From Christiangramia lutea (GTDB lineage Bacteria; Bacteroidota; Bacteroidia; Flavobacteriales; Flavobacteriaceae), in contig NZ_JAKVTV010000006.1 in the NCBI RefSeq assembly GCF_022489035.1, positions 91,293-155,292 on the forward strand: a DNA stretch of 64,000 nucleotides, read 5' to 3'. Position 1 is the first letter of the stretch. Each line of letters begins with the position of its first letter. Position numbers and translations under genes: made by a program. Shown here in pieces: positions 18,653 through 28,161 of the stretch. The notes under the pieces were generated by a model. The model did not search any database. It was not told where the DNA came from and worked only from the letters and a program-made list of their open reading frames with translations.

Positions 18653-20827
18653 ATGAAGAAAATAAAACGAGTTATGAAAAGGAATATTAAGATCTTAGCA
18701 GTAGTTCTCCTAATGGCTGCTGCTTCTTGTAGTTTTACTACCAAAAAATTTGATGACCCCAACAAGGATAAACTACTTATTGACCTTATCACTTATGTCC
18801 TGAACCAGGGACATTATGATGCCAAGGATATAAATGACAGTTTTTCAGAGAATGTCTATGAAGGTTACCTGGAAGGCCTGGATCCTTCAAAAAGATTCTT
18901 TTACGCAGAAGATATCAAGGAATTCGATGCTTACAAGGATAAGATAGATGATCAGATAAAAGCTAAGAATATTGAATTCTTTAATCTAACCTACGGTCGT
19001 TTGGGAAAACGTATGGAAGAAGCCAGATCTCTTTATAAAGAAATCTTGTCGAAGCCATTCGATTTTAATGAAAAGGAGAAAATAAATACAGACTATGACA
19101 GCCTTGAATATGTTTCTTCGAAAGAAGAGATGAGAAAAAGGTGGAAAGAGCAGTTGAAGTTCAATGCTTTAATTACGTATTACGATTTAAAGCAGGACGA
19201 AAAGAATAAAAAGAAGGACGATGCTTCTTACCAGATGAAATCTGATGCTGAACTTGAAAAAGAGGCTAGAGAAACCACCCTTTCCAACATCGACAGATAT
19301 TATGATTTTACGGATGATCTTGAAAGGGACGACTATTTTTCAGTTTATATAAATGCTATTGTAGAGGAGTTTGATCCTCACACTTTCTATTTCGCTCCAC
19401 AGGATAAGGACAGATTCGATATTGCCATGTCTGGAAAACTTGAGGGTATCGGTGCTCGTTTGGTAAAAGATAGCGATAATATAACTATTACCGAAGTGAT
19501 TTCCGGAGGTCCGGCATGGAGGAGTGACGCGATAGGAGAAGGTGACGTGATTTTGAAAGTTAAGCAGGAAGAAGAAAAAGAAGCTGTAAGTATCGTGGGG
19601 ATGAGACTAGATGATGCAGTAGATTTGATAAAAGGACCAAAAGATACCAAGGTAACTCTTACCGTTCGTAAAAAAGTAATGGGTAATATCGAGGAAGTAA
19701 CCCTCACCCGAGATGTCATAGAGATTGAAGAAACCTATGCTAAAACCTCTATGGTTAAAAAGGATGGAAGAAGATATGGTGTTATAAACCTACCAAAGTT
19801 CTATTTTGATATGGAAGATTATAACAACCGTAATGCCGCTTCAGATATCAAAGAAGATATCATCAGGTTGAAAAAAGAAGGTATGGAAGGTCTTGTACTG
19901 GACCTTAGAAATAATGGGGGTGGATCTTTGAAAACAGTTGTAGATATAGCAGGAATGTTCATCGAGGAAGGTCCAATTGTTCAGGTAAAGTCAAATGGTC
20001 AGAGAAAAGAAGTGCTTAAGGATGAAGATCCACAGGTTGTATGGGATGGTCCATTAGTGATCCTTGTTAATGAACTTTCAGCTTCGGCTTCAGAAATTCT
20101 TGCAGCAGCTATGCAGGATTATAAGAGAGCGATTATTATAGGTAGTAAACAAACCTATGGTAAAGGAACCGTTCAGAATGTAATTGATCTGAACAGATGG
20201 CTCCGAAATAACGATATGGGAGATATGGGAGCTCTGAAAATAACTACCCAAAAATTCTATAGAGTGAATGGTGGTTCTACCCAGCTTGAGGGTGTAAAAA
20301 GTGATGTTGTGGTTCCAGACAGGTATAGCTTTGTAGATATAGGTGAAAAAGATCAGGAGAATCCGCTTCCATGGGATAAGATCGATGCAGCGAAATATGA
20401 TATCTGGAATGGTTATGTGGGATATGATGAAGCGATCGAGGCCAGTAAGGAAAGAATGAGTACTAATGATCAGTTAAGACTAATAGAAGAAAATGCAAAA
20501 TGGGTGAAAAATCAAAGTGATGATAGTAGCTACCCGTTGAACTATAATGAATATGCTGAACAGGCTGAAAAAGATAAAGAAATGGCCAAACAGTTCGAAG
20601 CGATCAAAGAGTATAAGACAGATCTTACCTATACTTCACTTCCTTATGAACAAGATCTTTTTACTACAGATACAATCCTGAAGGAGAAAAGAGAAAGATG
20701 GCATGAGAACCTGAGTAAAGATGTTTATATCGAAGAAGCGATTAATGTATTATCAGATATGAAAATGAACAATATCACCAGGAATAAAGTGGCAGATGTT
20801 GATGGAAATAAAAAAGTAAAGAATTAA
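18653..20827 (+). CDS. C-terminal processing peptidase (Tsp/Prc, S41)
   Basis: I place the start at 18653; the GTG at 18581 would add residues before the signal, and the Met at 18674 is also possible. The product (about 724 residues) begins with a lipoprotein-like signal ending AAASC. It then has a Tsp N-terminal helical domain, a PDZ domain (around GIGARLVKDSDNITITEVISGGPA), and an S41 peptidase domain with the Ser motif SASASEILAAAMQ and the Lys motif YGKGTVQ. The C-terminal DUF3340-type extension resembles E. coli Prc. It degrades or trims periplasmic proteins from their C-termini and can affect cell-wall hydrolases. A terminator follows. Confidence 0.93.
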   Translation: MKKIKRVMKRNIKILAVVLLMAAASCSFTTKKFDDPNKDKLLIDLITYVLNQGHYDAKDINDSFSENVYEGYLEGLDPSKRFFYAEDIKEFDAYKDKIDDQIKAKNIEFFNLTYGRLGKRMEEARSLYKEILSKPFDFNEKEKINTDYDSLEYVSSKEEMRKRWKEQLKFNALITYYDLKQDEKNKKKDDASYQMKSDAELEKEARETTLSNIDRYYDFTDDLERDDYFSVYINAIVEEFDPHTFYFAPQDKDRFDIAMSGKLEGIGARLVKDSDNITITEVISGGPAWRSDAIGEGDVILKVKQEEEKEAVSIVGMRLDDAVDLIKGPKDTKVTLTVRKKVMGNIEEVTLTRDVIEIEETYAKTSMVKKDGRRYGVINLPKFYFDMEDYNNRNAASDIKEDIIRLKKEGMEGLVLDLRNNGGGSLKTVVDIAGMFIEEGPIVQVKSNGQRKEVLKDEDPQVVWDGPLVILVNELSASASEILAAAMQDYKRAIIIGSKQTYGKGTVQNVIDLNRWLRNNDMGDMGALKITTQKFYRVNGGSTQLEGVKSDVVVPDRYSFVDIGEKDQENPLPWDKIDAAKYDIWNGYVGYDEAIEASKERMSTNDQLRLIEENAKWVKNQSDDSSYPLNYNEYAEQAEKDKEMAKQFEAIKEYKTDLTYTSLPYEQDLFTTDTILKEKRERWHENLSKDVYIEEAINVLSDMKMNNITRNKVADVDGNKKVKN

Positions 20828-20843
20828 CATATTTCAAATAACT

Positions 20844-20871
20844 AAAACCCGGAATATTTCTTCCGGGTTTT
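20844..20871 (+). terminator. Terminator after the Tsp-like protease
   Basis: An 11-base perfect stem (AAAACCCGGAA / TTCCGGGTTTT) with a 6-base loop and a following T run. Confidence 0.92.
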
Positions 20872-20888
20872 TTTATGCTTTAGATATT

Positions 20889-20966
20889 ATGAAAAGAAAA
20901 TATACCTACCCGATACTAATTCTTATTGTAGCTACAATTCTTCTTCTTTCTGAAAAGTGTTCTTAA
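20889..20966 (+). CDS. Possible 25-residue hydrophobic peptide
   Basis: ATG at 20889 opens a 25-codon frame that ends TAA at 20966. The peptide has a basic start (MKRKY), a run of about 14 hydrophobic residues and a Cys next to the C-terminus, which resembles a signal peptide or a single membrane helix. It begins after a strong terminator and its last bases overlap the end of rodA on the other strand. No promoter of its own was found, so it may be chance coding or a decayed lipoprotein start. Confidence 0.25.
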   Translation: MKRKYTYPILILIVATILLLSEKCS

Positions 20967-22210
20967 AAAGATAACCTGTCTGAATCCAGCTTAATAAATA
21001 TAAAGAGCAAAATGGTGAAACCCCATAGACCTGAACCTCCATAACTGAAAAAGGGTAATGGAATACCAACGGTAGGGAAGATGCCTATTACCATTCCTAT
21101 ATTCACCAGAAAGTGTATAAAAAGTATTCCTATTACCGAATAGCCATAAACCCTGTAAAACTGATTACGTTGCCTCTCAGCAAGTCTTATGAGTCTCAAT
21201 AAAAGCAGGACGAAAAGCAAAATCACTGTAGCGCTTCCAAGAAACCCCCATTCTTCACCAACCGTACTGAAAATATAATCTGTATGCTGTTCTGGTACGA
21301 ACTGACCTTTGGTTTGTGTGCCCTGGGTCCATCCTTTGCCAAGCCAGCCTCCACTACCTATGGCGATCTCACTTTGATTGGTATTATATCCTATTCCTTT
21401 GGAGTCTACCTCCTTGCCAAGAACAATATTGAACCTATCCCGGTGTCTTTGTTCGAAGACATTCTCAAAAATATAGTTCACCGAGAAACTCAATCCTATT
21501 GCGATGATTCCAAAAAAGGTAATTAGGATGCGCCCTGGACGTTTTTTTCTTTTTCTGAAGAACAGGAAAAGCCCAACTAAAATAACTCCGGCGCTTACCC
21601 AGATAGGGCCTGCTAAGAGCGTTAGAATGAAAACCGCTACACAGGATAATCCTGCAAAAAGGTAAAACCCTGAAAGACCTTCCCGGTATAAAGGAAAAAA
21701 GAAAGCTGCATAGACAAGTGCACTTCCAGGATCTGGCTGTGGGATAATTAGTAATGCCGGTAAGGCTATAATAATAAATGCCTTTATCTGGTTGCTTAAC
21801 TTTTTGATGTTGGTATGTATATCGCTTAAGTATTTAGCGAGAGCCAGTGCCGTGGCAAATTTAGCGAACTCTGAGGGTTGTACTCCAAAACTACCGAAGG
21901 AATACCAAGAGGTGGCACCAGATATGGTCTTACCGAATACAAAAAGCCCGGCTAGGGATAATAAGGATAATATATATATCACACTCGAGAACCGCTGGTA
22001 GAACTTGGCCTCCAGTGATAATACGATAACGATGAGAAAAATACTTAATCCTATGAATAATGCCTGCTTACCGTAGGGTTGGCTCAAATCGAAAAATGAA
22101 CCGGCATTGGAACCCAGGGATGCCGAATAAATATTGGCCCATCCAAAGGTAATAAGTGCTAAATAAATAAAGATACTGATCCAGTCAAATCCCGCGCTGT
22201 TCTTGGTCAT
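20963..22210 (-). CDS. rodA: Rod shape-determining glycosyltransferase RodA
   Basis: The 415-residue integral membrane protein belongs to the SEDS family (FtsW/RodA/SpoVE): about ten hydrophobic segments, SEFAKFATALALAKYL, PQPDPGSALVYAAFFFPL with the catalytic-type Asp, and the C-terminal GIPLPFFSYGGSG motif. RodA polymerises lipid II into glycan strands with its partner PBP2 during cell elongation. Its start abuts the end of the PBP2 gene with no spacer, and the whole mreBCD-mrdA-rodA set is on one strand. Confidence 0.95.
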   Translation of the reverse strand: MTKNSAGFDWISIFIYLALITFGWANIYSASLGSNAGSFFDLSQPYGKQALFIGLSIFLIVIVLSLEAKFYQRFSSVIYILSLLSLAGLFVFGKTISGATSWYSFGSFGVQPSEFAKFATALALAKYLSDIHTNIKKLSNQIKAFIIIALPALLIIPQPDPGSALVYAAFFFPLYREGLSGFYLFAGLSCVAVFILTLLAGPIWVSAGVILVGLFLFFRKRKKRPGRILITFFGIIAIGLSFSVNYIFENVFEQRHRDRFNIVLGKEVDSKGIGYNTNQSEIAIGSGGWLGKGWTQGTQTKGQFVPEQHTDYIFSTVGEEWGFLGSATVILLFVLLLLRLIRLAERQRNQFYRVYGYSVIGILFIHFLVNIGMVIGIFPTVGIPLPFFSYGGSGLWGFTILLFIFIKLDSDRLSF

Positions 22211-24082
22211 TTACTGATTAATTATGAAAGGTTCTCCGCTTATTGGTTTCGCATATTCTTCTTCAAGGCTGTGACTTAAAATCCAGCTTTCCATATCTGT
22301 TCGGGTGATCGTCCCTTTTAAATATTTTTCTATCATTAAACTCGCCATTCTTCCTGCATATCTACTTCCCCAGTAACCATTTTCAACAAAAACAGCAATG
22401 GCGATCTTAGGATTATCCACAGGCGCAAAAGCCACAAAAATTGAATGGTCTGTAAGCTGAACTCTTTTTCCATCGATCTTGGCAAAGTTTTCTGCGGTAC
22501 CGGTTTTTCCAGCTATTTCCACTCCCGGTATCCTTAAAGTAGAGGCTGTACCACTTTTATAAACTTCATGCATTCCCTCAACTACTGGATCGAAATGCCT
22601 TGGATCTATAGTAGTGTGATTTTTGGTGGTGTACTTTTCTTCTTTTATTGGTTTGCCATCTATTTCTTTAAGGATGTGAGGTGTGTAATACCAGCCTTTA
22701 TTTCCAATAGTTGCCGCCATATTTGCCAATTGGATTGGTGTCATTAGAACTTCTCCCTGACCAATAGCGTTGGAAATGGTTGCGGTAGCATACCAGTTAT
22801 AAGTGGGATAATCGTATATCCTGTTATAATATTCTGAATCTGGGATTTTTCCAGGGCGGCCCGTACTAAGATCAGAGCCCAGGTAATCCCCGAGACCAAA
22901 GCTTTTCAGGTGAGAATTCCATACATCCATCCCTTCCTGTGAAGTTGGATATTTTTCGATCACCCTTCTGTAAACATTGGCAAAATAGGCATTACAGGAT
23001 TGGGCAATTCCCGGGATCATATCTAACGGACTTTTATGTGCATGGCAACCTAGTTTTCTCCCACGGCTACCATAAGCATATCCGTGGTTACAAGAGAATT
23101 TATCGTTAGTATCAACTACACCTTCCTGGAGCCCTATAAGTGCATTTAATGTTTTAAAGGGAGATCCAGGTGGATATTCCGCCAGTAAACCCCTATCGTA
23201 TAGTGGCCTGGCGATGGTGTCGTAGTACAATTCGGTGAAATTCGGGGAACGTTTTCTTCCAACCAGTTTCGCAGGATCGTATGTAGGAGCCGTGATCAAG
23301 GTGAGGATTTCCCCGCTTTCCGGCTCTATGGCAACGATTCCGCCCCTTTTGTTTTTCATTAATTTCGTTCCGTAGGCCTGAAGTTCAGCATCTACAGTAA
23401 GCGAAATATCCTTCCCTTTTTCAGGAAGAGTATCGTAAATTCCATTTTTATACGGGCCAATATCACGGTTAAAGCGATCCTTCTGTATATGTTTCACGCC
23501 TTTAACGCCCCGTAATAATTCCTCGTAATAACTTTCAACCCCGGCGCGACCAATAAGGTCACCAGAGATATAATATGGATTCTCATTTATTATTTTCTGG
23601 TTCACTTCAGCGATATATCCAAGAACATTTGCGCTGTGGTCTACCTGGTAATCTCTAAGTGACCTTTTCTGAATGTAGAAACCCTCATATTTCCTCATTT
23701 TTTCCTGTAATATTGCATATTCACTTTTGGTGAGCTGTGGTATTACCACTGAGGGTAGCATAGGAGAATAAATCCGAGCTTTATCAAGCTTCTTTTCCAG
23801 ATCTTCCCTGGAAAGATTTAGAATGCCACAGAATTCGGTAGTATCGAAAGGTTTCAGGTTGCGCGGAATCACCATTACATCATAAGATGGCTGATTCGAA
23901 ACCATTAATTTACCATCCCTGTCGTAAATGTATCCACGCTGAGGGTAGTCATAAACAACCTTAATAGCATTGTCCTGTGATCTTATAGCCAAAGAAGTGT
24001 CTACGATTTGAAGATAGAACAGTCTTCCAATAAAGATGAGCCCGGTAGTTAAAATTGTTATGTATAGTAAAATCTTTCTCAT
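22211..24082 (-). CDS. mrdA: Penicillin-binding protein 2 (elongasome transpeptidase)
   Basis: The 623-residue protein has one N-terminal membrane helix (about 4-24), a PBP dimerisation domain (about 45-215) and a transpeptidase domain with all three motifs: the active-site S-x-x-K in PPGSPFKTL (near 300), SCN in QSCNAYFA, and KTGT in IAGKTGTAENF. It cross-links peptidoglycan during lateral growth, working with RodA and MreC. The start overlaps the end of mreD by 4 bases, which implies coupled translation. Confidence 0.95.
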   Translation of the reverse strand: MRKILLYITILTTGLIFIGRLFYLQIVDTSLAIRSQDNAIKVVYDYPQRGYIYDRDGKLMVSNQPSYDVMVIPRNLKPFDTTEFCGILNLSREDLEKKLDKARIYSPMLPSVVIPQLTKSEYAILQEKMRKYEGFYIQKRSLRDYQVDHSANVLGYIAEVNQKIINENPYYISGDLIGRAGVESYYEELLRGVKGVKHIQKDRFNRDIGPYKNGIYDTLPEKGKDISLTVDAELQAYGTKLMKNKRGGIVAIEPESGEILTLITAPTYDPAKLVGRKRSPNFTELYYDTIARPLYDRGLLAEYPPGSPFKTLNALIGLQEGVVDTNDKFSCNHGYAYGSRGRKLGCHAHKSPLDMIPGIAQSCNAYFANVYRRVIEKYPTSQEGMDVWNSHLKSFGLGDYLGSDLSTGRPGKIPDSEYYNRIYDYPTYNWYATATISNAIGQGEVLMTPIQLANMAATIGNKGWYYTPHILKEIDGKPIKEEKYTTKNHTTIDPRHFDPVVEGMHEVYKSGTASTLRIPGVEIAGKTGTAENFAKIDGKRVQLTDHSIFVAFAPVDNPKIAIAVFVENGYWGSRYAGRMASLMIEKYLKGTITRTDMESWILSHSLEEEYAKPISGEPFIINQ

Positions 24083-24585
24083 CGATACTTTTTACTAAAT
24101 AATGTAAGGCTTAGAAGTATTAGGATTGTTGTGAATATAGTGGAAAAAATCGTCTTTTTCAGTACTAGGAGTATATGATTTATGCTGAACATTTCCAAGG
24201 AAAATAAAACAAAATGATGTATTAGAACCATTAGGAAAACATAGCTCAATTTAGCTCCGAAGGGTGTTGCTGAAAGACGGATATTTTGGTGGTCATAACT
24301 AATTCCGAAGGAAAATCTTAGCAGGTTTGGTCTAACAAAAGCTGCAACAAGGCAGGCAGCTGCGTTAATTCCGCCGCTATCTTCAAAAACATCGATGCTT
24401 ACTCCTAAGAGGAACGAAATAAAAAGAAATAGGCTCTGATTTCCAGTGAATGGATACAGAAGTAAAAATAGCACATACAGGTAAGGGTTGATATATCCCG
24501 CAAAATTGATGTTATTTAGTATTAATACCTGTAAAAATACAAGAATAACGAAGCGGCCGATATTTGAAAAAAGCTTACTGTTCAT
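24079..24585 (-). CDS. mreD: Rod shape-determining protein MreD
   Basis: A 168-residue membrane protein with about five hydrophobic segments lying exactly between mreC and the PBP2 gene. It shares the MreD traits of small size, a hydrophobic core and an acidic motif (GVSIDVFEDSGGINAAA) after the third helix. MreD links MreC and MreB with RodA/PBP2 in the inner membrane. It overlaps mreC by 11 bases and mrdA by 4 bases. The identification rests on context as much as on sequence, because MreD is poorly conserved. Confidence 0.9.
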   Translation of the reverse strand: MNSKLFSNIGRFVILVFLQVLILNNINFAGYINPYLYVLFLLLYPFTGNQSLFLFISFLLGVSIDVFEDSGGINAAACLVAAFVRPNLLRFSFGISYDHQNIRLSATPFGAKLSYVFLMVLIHHFVLFSLEMFSINHILLVLKKTIFSTIFTTILILLSLTLFSKKYR

Positions 24586-25399
24586 TCGTTTCCTGTAAAT
24601 TTTCGATTTCCTCCTTGTTCACGTTTTCGATCACGTATACATAGCCAATATTGGTCATGTCATTGAACAACTTGATATTGATCGTATAGTAACTCTGGGT
24701 CTGGTCTAAGGTAAAATCCTGAATGCTTCCTACAGGCAAACCTTTTGGGAAGATTAGTGAACGTCCACCGGTTATGATGGTATCTCCTTTTTGAAGAGGA
24801 GCCTGTCTGGGTACATCGATTAGCTGGACTATATTCGGGTCTTTACCGTCCCATACTAAACTTCCAAAATGATTTGTGTTATTAAGCTGTGCATTTATTC
24901 TTGACCGGCTATTAAGAATAGAGATCACTCTGGAGTAATTTTCATTAACTCGGTCTACAATTCCCACAATGCCCTGACTGGTGATCACACCGTATTCCTG
25001 CTGTATTCCAGATCGCTCTCCACGGTTAAGAGTCAGGTAATTATCCACCTTAGAAAAATTATTGTTTATTACCCTTGCCGTGCGGAAGAGGTAATCTCCT
25101 TCAAAAGAGGTGCTGTCCAGTTGTTGGTCTACGGGAAGACTGTCCCGAATGCTTGAAATAATGTTTCTGAGCTGTTTGTTCTCTTCAAGAAGCCTTTCGT
25201 TATATTCATCAAGGCTTAAATAAGAATTCACATCGTTGGACCAGGAATATACGCCTCCAGTCACAAAATTTGCTGAACTTAAGAATCTGCTCTTATGAAA
25301 AGCGTGGTTTTGAACAGTAAGAAACACAGATACAACGAACAGGATTAAGAATAAAATCGAATTCTTATTCCGTATGAGAAAGTTGAAAATCTGCTGCAT
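24575..25399 (-). CDS. mreC: Rod shape-determining protein MreC
   Basis: The 274-residue protein has one membrane helix (about 10-28), a periplasmic coiled coil (about 60-85, with YNERLLEENKQLRN) and then the beta-rich MreC domain (about 100-262) with SQGIVGIVDRV, VIGxxS-type turns and a GRSLIFPKGLPVGSI segment. MreC activates PBP2 in the elongasome. It follows mreB by 14 bases and overlaps mreD by 11 bases. Confidence 0.94.
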   Translation of the reverse strand: MQQIFNFLIRNKNSILFLILFVVSVFLTVQNHAFHKSRFLSSANFVTGGVYSWSNDVNSYLSLDEYNERLLEENKQLRNIISSIRDSLPVDQQLDSTSFEGDYLFRTARVINNNFSKVDNYLTLNRGERSGIQQEYGVITSQGIVGIVDRVNENYSRVISILNSRSRINAQLNNTNHFGSLVWDGKDPNIVQLIDVPRQAPLQKGDTIITGGRSLIFPKGLPVGSIQDFTLDQTQSYYTINIKLFNDMTNIGYVYVIENVNKEEIENLQETNEQ

Positions 25400-25413
25400 A
25401 AATTAATCTTCTC

Positions 25414-26442
25414 CTACTTGATCAAAATCCCTTTATATCTGTTCAGTGTTTTTAAGGTAATTCCTGTTCCTCGAACTACTGCTCTTAACGGGTCTTCAGC
25501 TATATAAACCGGGAGATCTGTTTTTTGAGAAAGTCTTTTGTCCAACCCTCTTAGCATAGAACCACCACCTGCTAGATAAATACCGGTATTGTAGATATCT
25601 GCTGCTAGTTCTGGAGGAGTTTGAGAAAGCGTTTCCATTACGGCGTCCTCGATCCTTAAAATAGATTTGTCCAGGGCCTTGGCGATCTCACGATAAGAGA
25701 TATTCACCTGTTTAGGTTTCCCAGTTAAAAGGTCTCTACCCTGAACGCTCATCTCGTCTGGTGGAACTTCAAGATCTTCAGTAGCCGCACCAATCTGGAT
25801 TTTTATCTTTTCAGCGGTGCGTTCTCCAACATAAAGGTTATGCTGAGTACGCATATAATAAACGATGTCATTGGTAAAGACATCCCCTGCGATCTTCACA
25901 GATTTGTCACAAACAATACCACCAAGGGCAATTACTGCGATCTCTGTAGTACCGCCACCTATATCCACGATCATATTTCCTTTCGGCTGCATGATATCAA
26001 CCCCAATACCAATCGCCGCGGCCATAGGTTCGTGTATAAGGTAAACCTCTTTACCGTTTACTCTTTCCGCACTTTCCTTAACAGCACGCATCTCCACCTC
26101 GGTAATACCCGAAGGTATACAAATAACCATTCTCAGCGTTGGGGTGAAAAGTTTCTTCTTTAATGCCGGGATTTCCTTGATGAACATGGTGAGCATCTTC
26201 TCACTGGCATCAAAATCTGCAATTACACCATCTTTTAAGGGACGAATGGTTTTGATATTCTCATGAGTCTTACCCTGCATCATCGCAGCTTCCTTACCAA
26301 CGGCGGTTATTTTACCTGAAGTACGGTCTCGGGCTACTATGGAGGGGCTGTCTACAACAACTTTATCATTATGAATAATAAGGGTATTCGCGGTACCTAA
26401 GTCTATTGCAATTTCTTCAATGAGAAAATCAAAAAATCCCAT
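25414..26442 (-). CDS. mreB: Rod shape-determining actin homologue MreB
   Basis: The 342-residue protein matches MreB throughout: AIDLGTANTLI at the first phosphate-binding loop, DGVIADFDASEKML, HEPMAAAIGIG, the second phosphate loop MIVDIGGGTTEIAVI and the adenosine motif GIYLAGGGSMLRGL. MreB forms membrane-bound antiparallel filaments that position the cell-elongation machinery. It starts 41 bases after the purH stop, so it may be read from the purH promoter as well as from its own. Confidence 0.97.
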   Translation of the reverse strand: MGFFDFLIEEIAIDLGTANTLIIHNDKVVVDSPSIVARDRTSGKITAVGKEAAMMQGKTHENIKTIRPLKDGVIADFDASEKMLTMFIKEIPALKKKLFTPTLRMVICIPSGITEVEMRAVKESAERVNGKEVYLIHEPMAAAIGIGVDIMQPKGNMIVDIGGGTTEIAVIALGGIVCDKSVKIAGDVFTNDIVYYMRTQHNLYVGERTAEKIKIQIGAATEDLEVPPDEMSVQGRDLLTGKPKQVNISYREIAKALDKSILRIEDAVMETLSQTPPELAADIYNTGIYLAGGGSMLRGLDKRLSQKTDLPVYIAEDPLRAVVRGTGITLKTLNRYKGILIK

Positions 26443-26483
26443 ATTGTATTTTTGGTATTGAGGTTCGGGTAAATGTACTAAAA

Positions 26484-28016
26484 TTAATGTTTAAAATGGC
26501 GCGTTCCTGTCATCACCATAGCGATATTATTCTCGTTGCAATAATCGATACTCAGCTGGTCTTTAATAGATCCCCCTGGCTGAATTACCGCTTTGATTCC
26601 AACATTTCCGGCAATTTCCACACAATCAGGGAAAGGGAAAAAAGCATCGCTTGCCATCACGGCTCCATCAAGGTTAAAATCAAAAGACCTCGCCTTTTCT
26701 ATACTCTGGGTAAGAGCGTCTACTCGTGAGGTTTGACCTGTCCCGCTGGCACAAAGTTGCTTGTTTTTGGCTAAGACGATAGTATTCGATTTGGTGTGTT
26801 TGCAAATCTTCGATGCAAATATCATGTCAGATAACTCCTCATCAGAAGGTTTATTATCTGTAGCTTGTTTTAAATCTTCCAGGCTGTCGGTTTTAAGATC
26901 TTTGTCCTGAACCAAAACTCCATTAAGACAGGTTCTTACCTGGGTTTTCGGAAGTTTTACATCTTTAAGAACAAGAATTATTCTGTTCTTTTTGCCTTTT
27001 AAGATTTCCAGTGCTTCTTCTGAATATGATGGAGCGATCACCACTTCACAGAAAAGTTTGTGGATTTCTTCAGCAGTTTCGGTATCTATTTCCACATTGC
27101 TTATCAAAATTCCTCCGAAAGCTGAAACCGGATCTCCGGCCAGAGCATCTACATATGCCTGATGGATACTGTCTCTCTGGGCAAGTCCGCAAGCATTATT
27201 ATGTTTTAATATAGCGAAAGTGGGAGCCTCACCTTTAAACTCATTCATCAGGTTCACTGCGGCATCAACATCTAAAAGATTGTTGTAGGATAACTCTTTA
27301 CCGTGAAGCTTATCGAATAATTCCTCAAATTCTCCGTAAAAGGTTCCTTTCTGATGTGGATTTTCACCATATCTCAATTCTTTTCCTTTTAATTCGCTTT
27401 GTTTGAAAGAGCTTACCTCGTTATCCTGATTGAAATAGTTGAAGATAGCCGAGTCGTAGTGCGAAGAAATATTAAATGCTTTGGTTGCGAATCTTTTTCT
27501 GTCTGTAATACTGGTTTTACCGTTCTTTTCATTTAAAAGATCGAGGAATTCCTGATAATCGTCTACAGAAGAAACGCAGGTTACATCCTTGAAATTTTTG
27601 GCAGCGGCTCTAATCAGGGAAATACCACCTATATCGATCTTTTCAATGATATCCTGTTCAGAAGCACCTGAAGCCACCGTTTTTTCGAACGGGTAAAGAT
27701 CTACGATCACAATGTCTAATTGAGGAATTTCGTATTGTTCCAGTTCCTTAGCATCACCTTCATTTTCCTGTCGGTTAAGGATACCTCCAAAAACTTTTGG
27801 ATGAAGGGTCTTTACTCTTCCGCCTAAAATAGAAGGATAAGAAGTAACGTCTTCTACAGGAATAACATTAATACCAAGTTCCTTGATAAATTTCTCGGTA
27901 CCTCCTGTAGAATAGATGGTTATATCCAATTCGTCAAGTTTCTTTACGATAGGCTCTAATCCATCTTTGCTGAAAACTGAAATTAAAGCAGATTTTGCTT
28001 GTTTTAATTCGCTCAT
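26484..28016 (-). CDS. purH: Bifunctional IMP cyclohydrolase / AICAR formyltransferase
   Basis: I take the start as 28016 (MSELKQAKSALISVFSKDG); a longer frame to 28076 would read through a TACTTTTG promoter element. The 510-residue enzyme has an N-terminal MGS-like IMP cyclohydrolase domain (about 8-135; STGGTEKF, EDVTSYPSILGGRVKTLHP) and a C-terminal AICAR transformylase domain (LRYGENPHQKG, KHNNACG with the catalytic Lys-His, and the C-terminal TGTRHFKH). It performs the last two steps of IMP synthesis. It is the upstream gene of the mre/mrd/rodA run. Confidence 0.96.
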   Translation of the reverse strand: MSELKQAKSALISVFSKDGLEPIVKKLDELDITIYSTGGTEKFIKELGINVIPVEDVTSYPSILGGRVKTLHPKVFGGILNRQENEGDAKELEQYEIPQLDIVIVDLYPFEKTVASGASEQDIIEKIDIGGISLIRAAAKNFKDVTCVSSVDDYQEFLDLLNEKNGKTSITDRKRFATKAFNISSHYDSAIFNYFNQDNEVSSFKQSELKGKELRYGENPHQKGTFYGEFEELFDKLHGKELSYNNLLDVDAAVNLMNEFKGEAPTFAILKHNNACGLAQRDSIHQAYVDALAGDPVSAFGGILISNVEIDTETAEEIHKLFCEVVIAPSYSEEALEILKGKKNRIILVLKDVKLPKTQVRTCLNGVLVQDKDLKTDSLEDLKQATDNKPSDEELSDMIFASKICKHTKSNTIVLAKNKQLCASGTGQTSRVDALTQSIEKARSFDFNLDGAVMASDAFFPFPDCVEIAGNVGIKAVIQPGGSIKDQLSIDYCNENNIAMVMTGTRHFKH

Positions 28017-28038
28017 TGTGTTGTGTTTGTTAAAGGTG

Positions 28039-28046
28039 CAAAAGTA
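28039..28046 (-). promoter_or_regulatory. -7 element upstream of purH
   Basis: On the minus strand the bases read TACTTTTG, an exact TAnnTTTG match ending 22 bases before the ATG at 28016. It lies inside the longer alternative reading frame and so supports the shorter start. No TTG was found at the normal -33 spacing. Confidence 0.5.
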
Positions 28047-28161
28047 ACCATTTAAGCTAAAATTCTGAAAGTGCAAAGGCCGAATTATGAATAAATTTTG
28101 TAACGAAATTTTATAACTAACGTCCTATCTTTAAATCAACCTAAAACCGCTGATTTTTACC

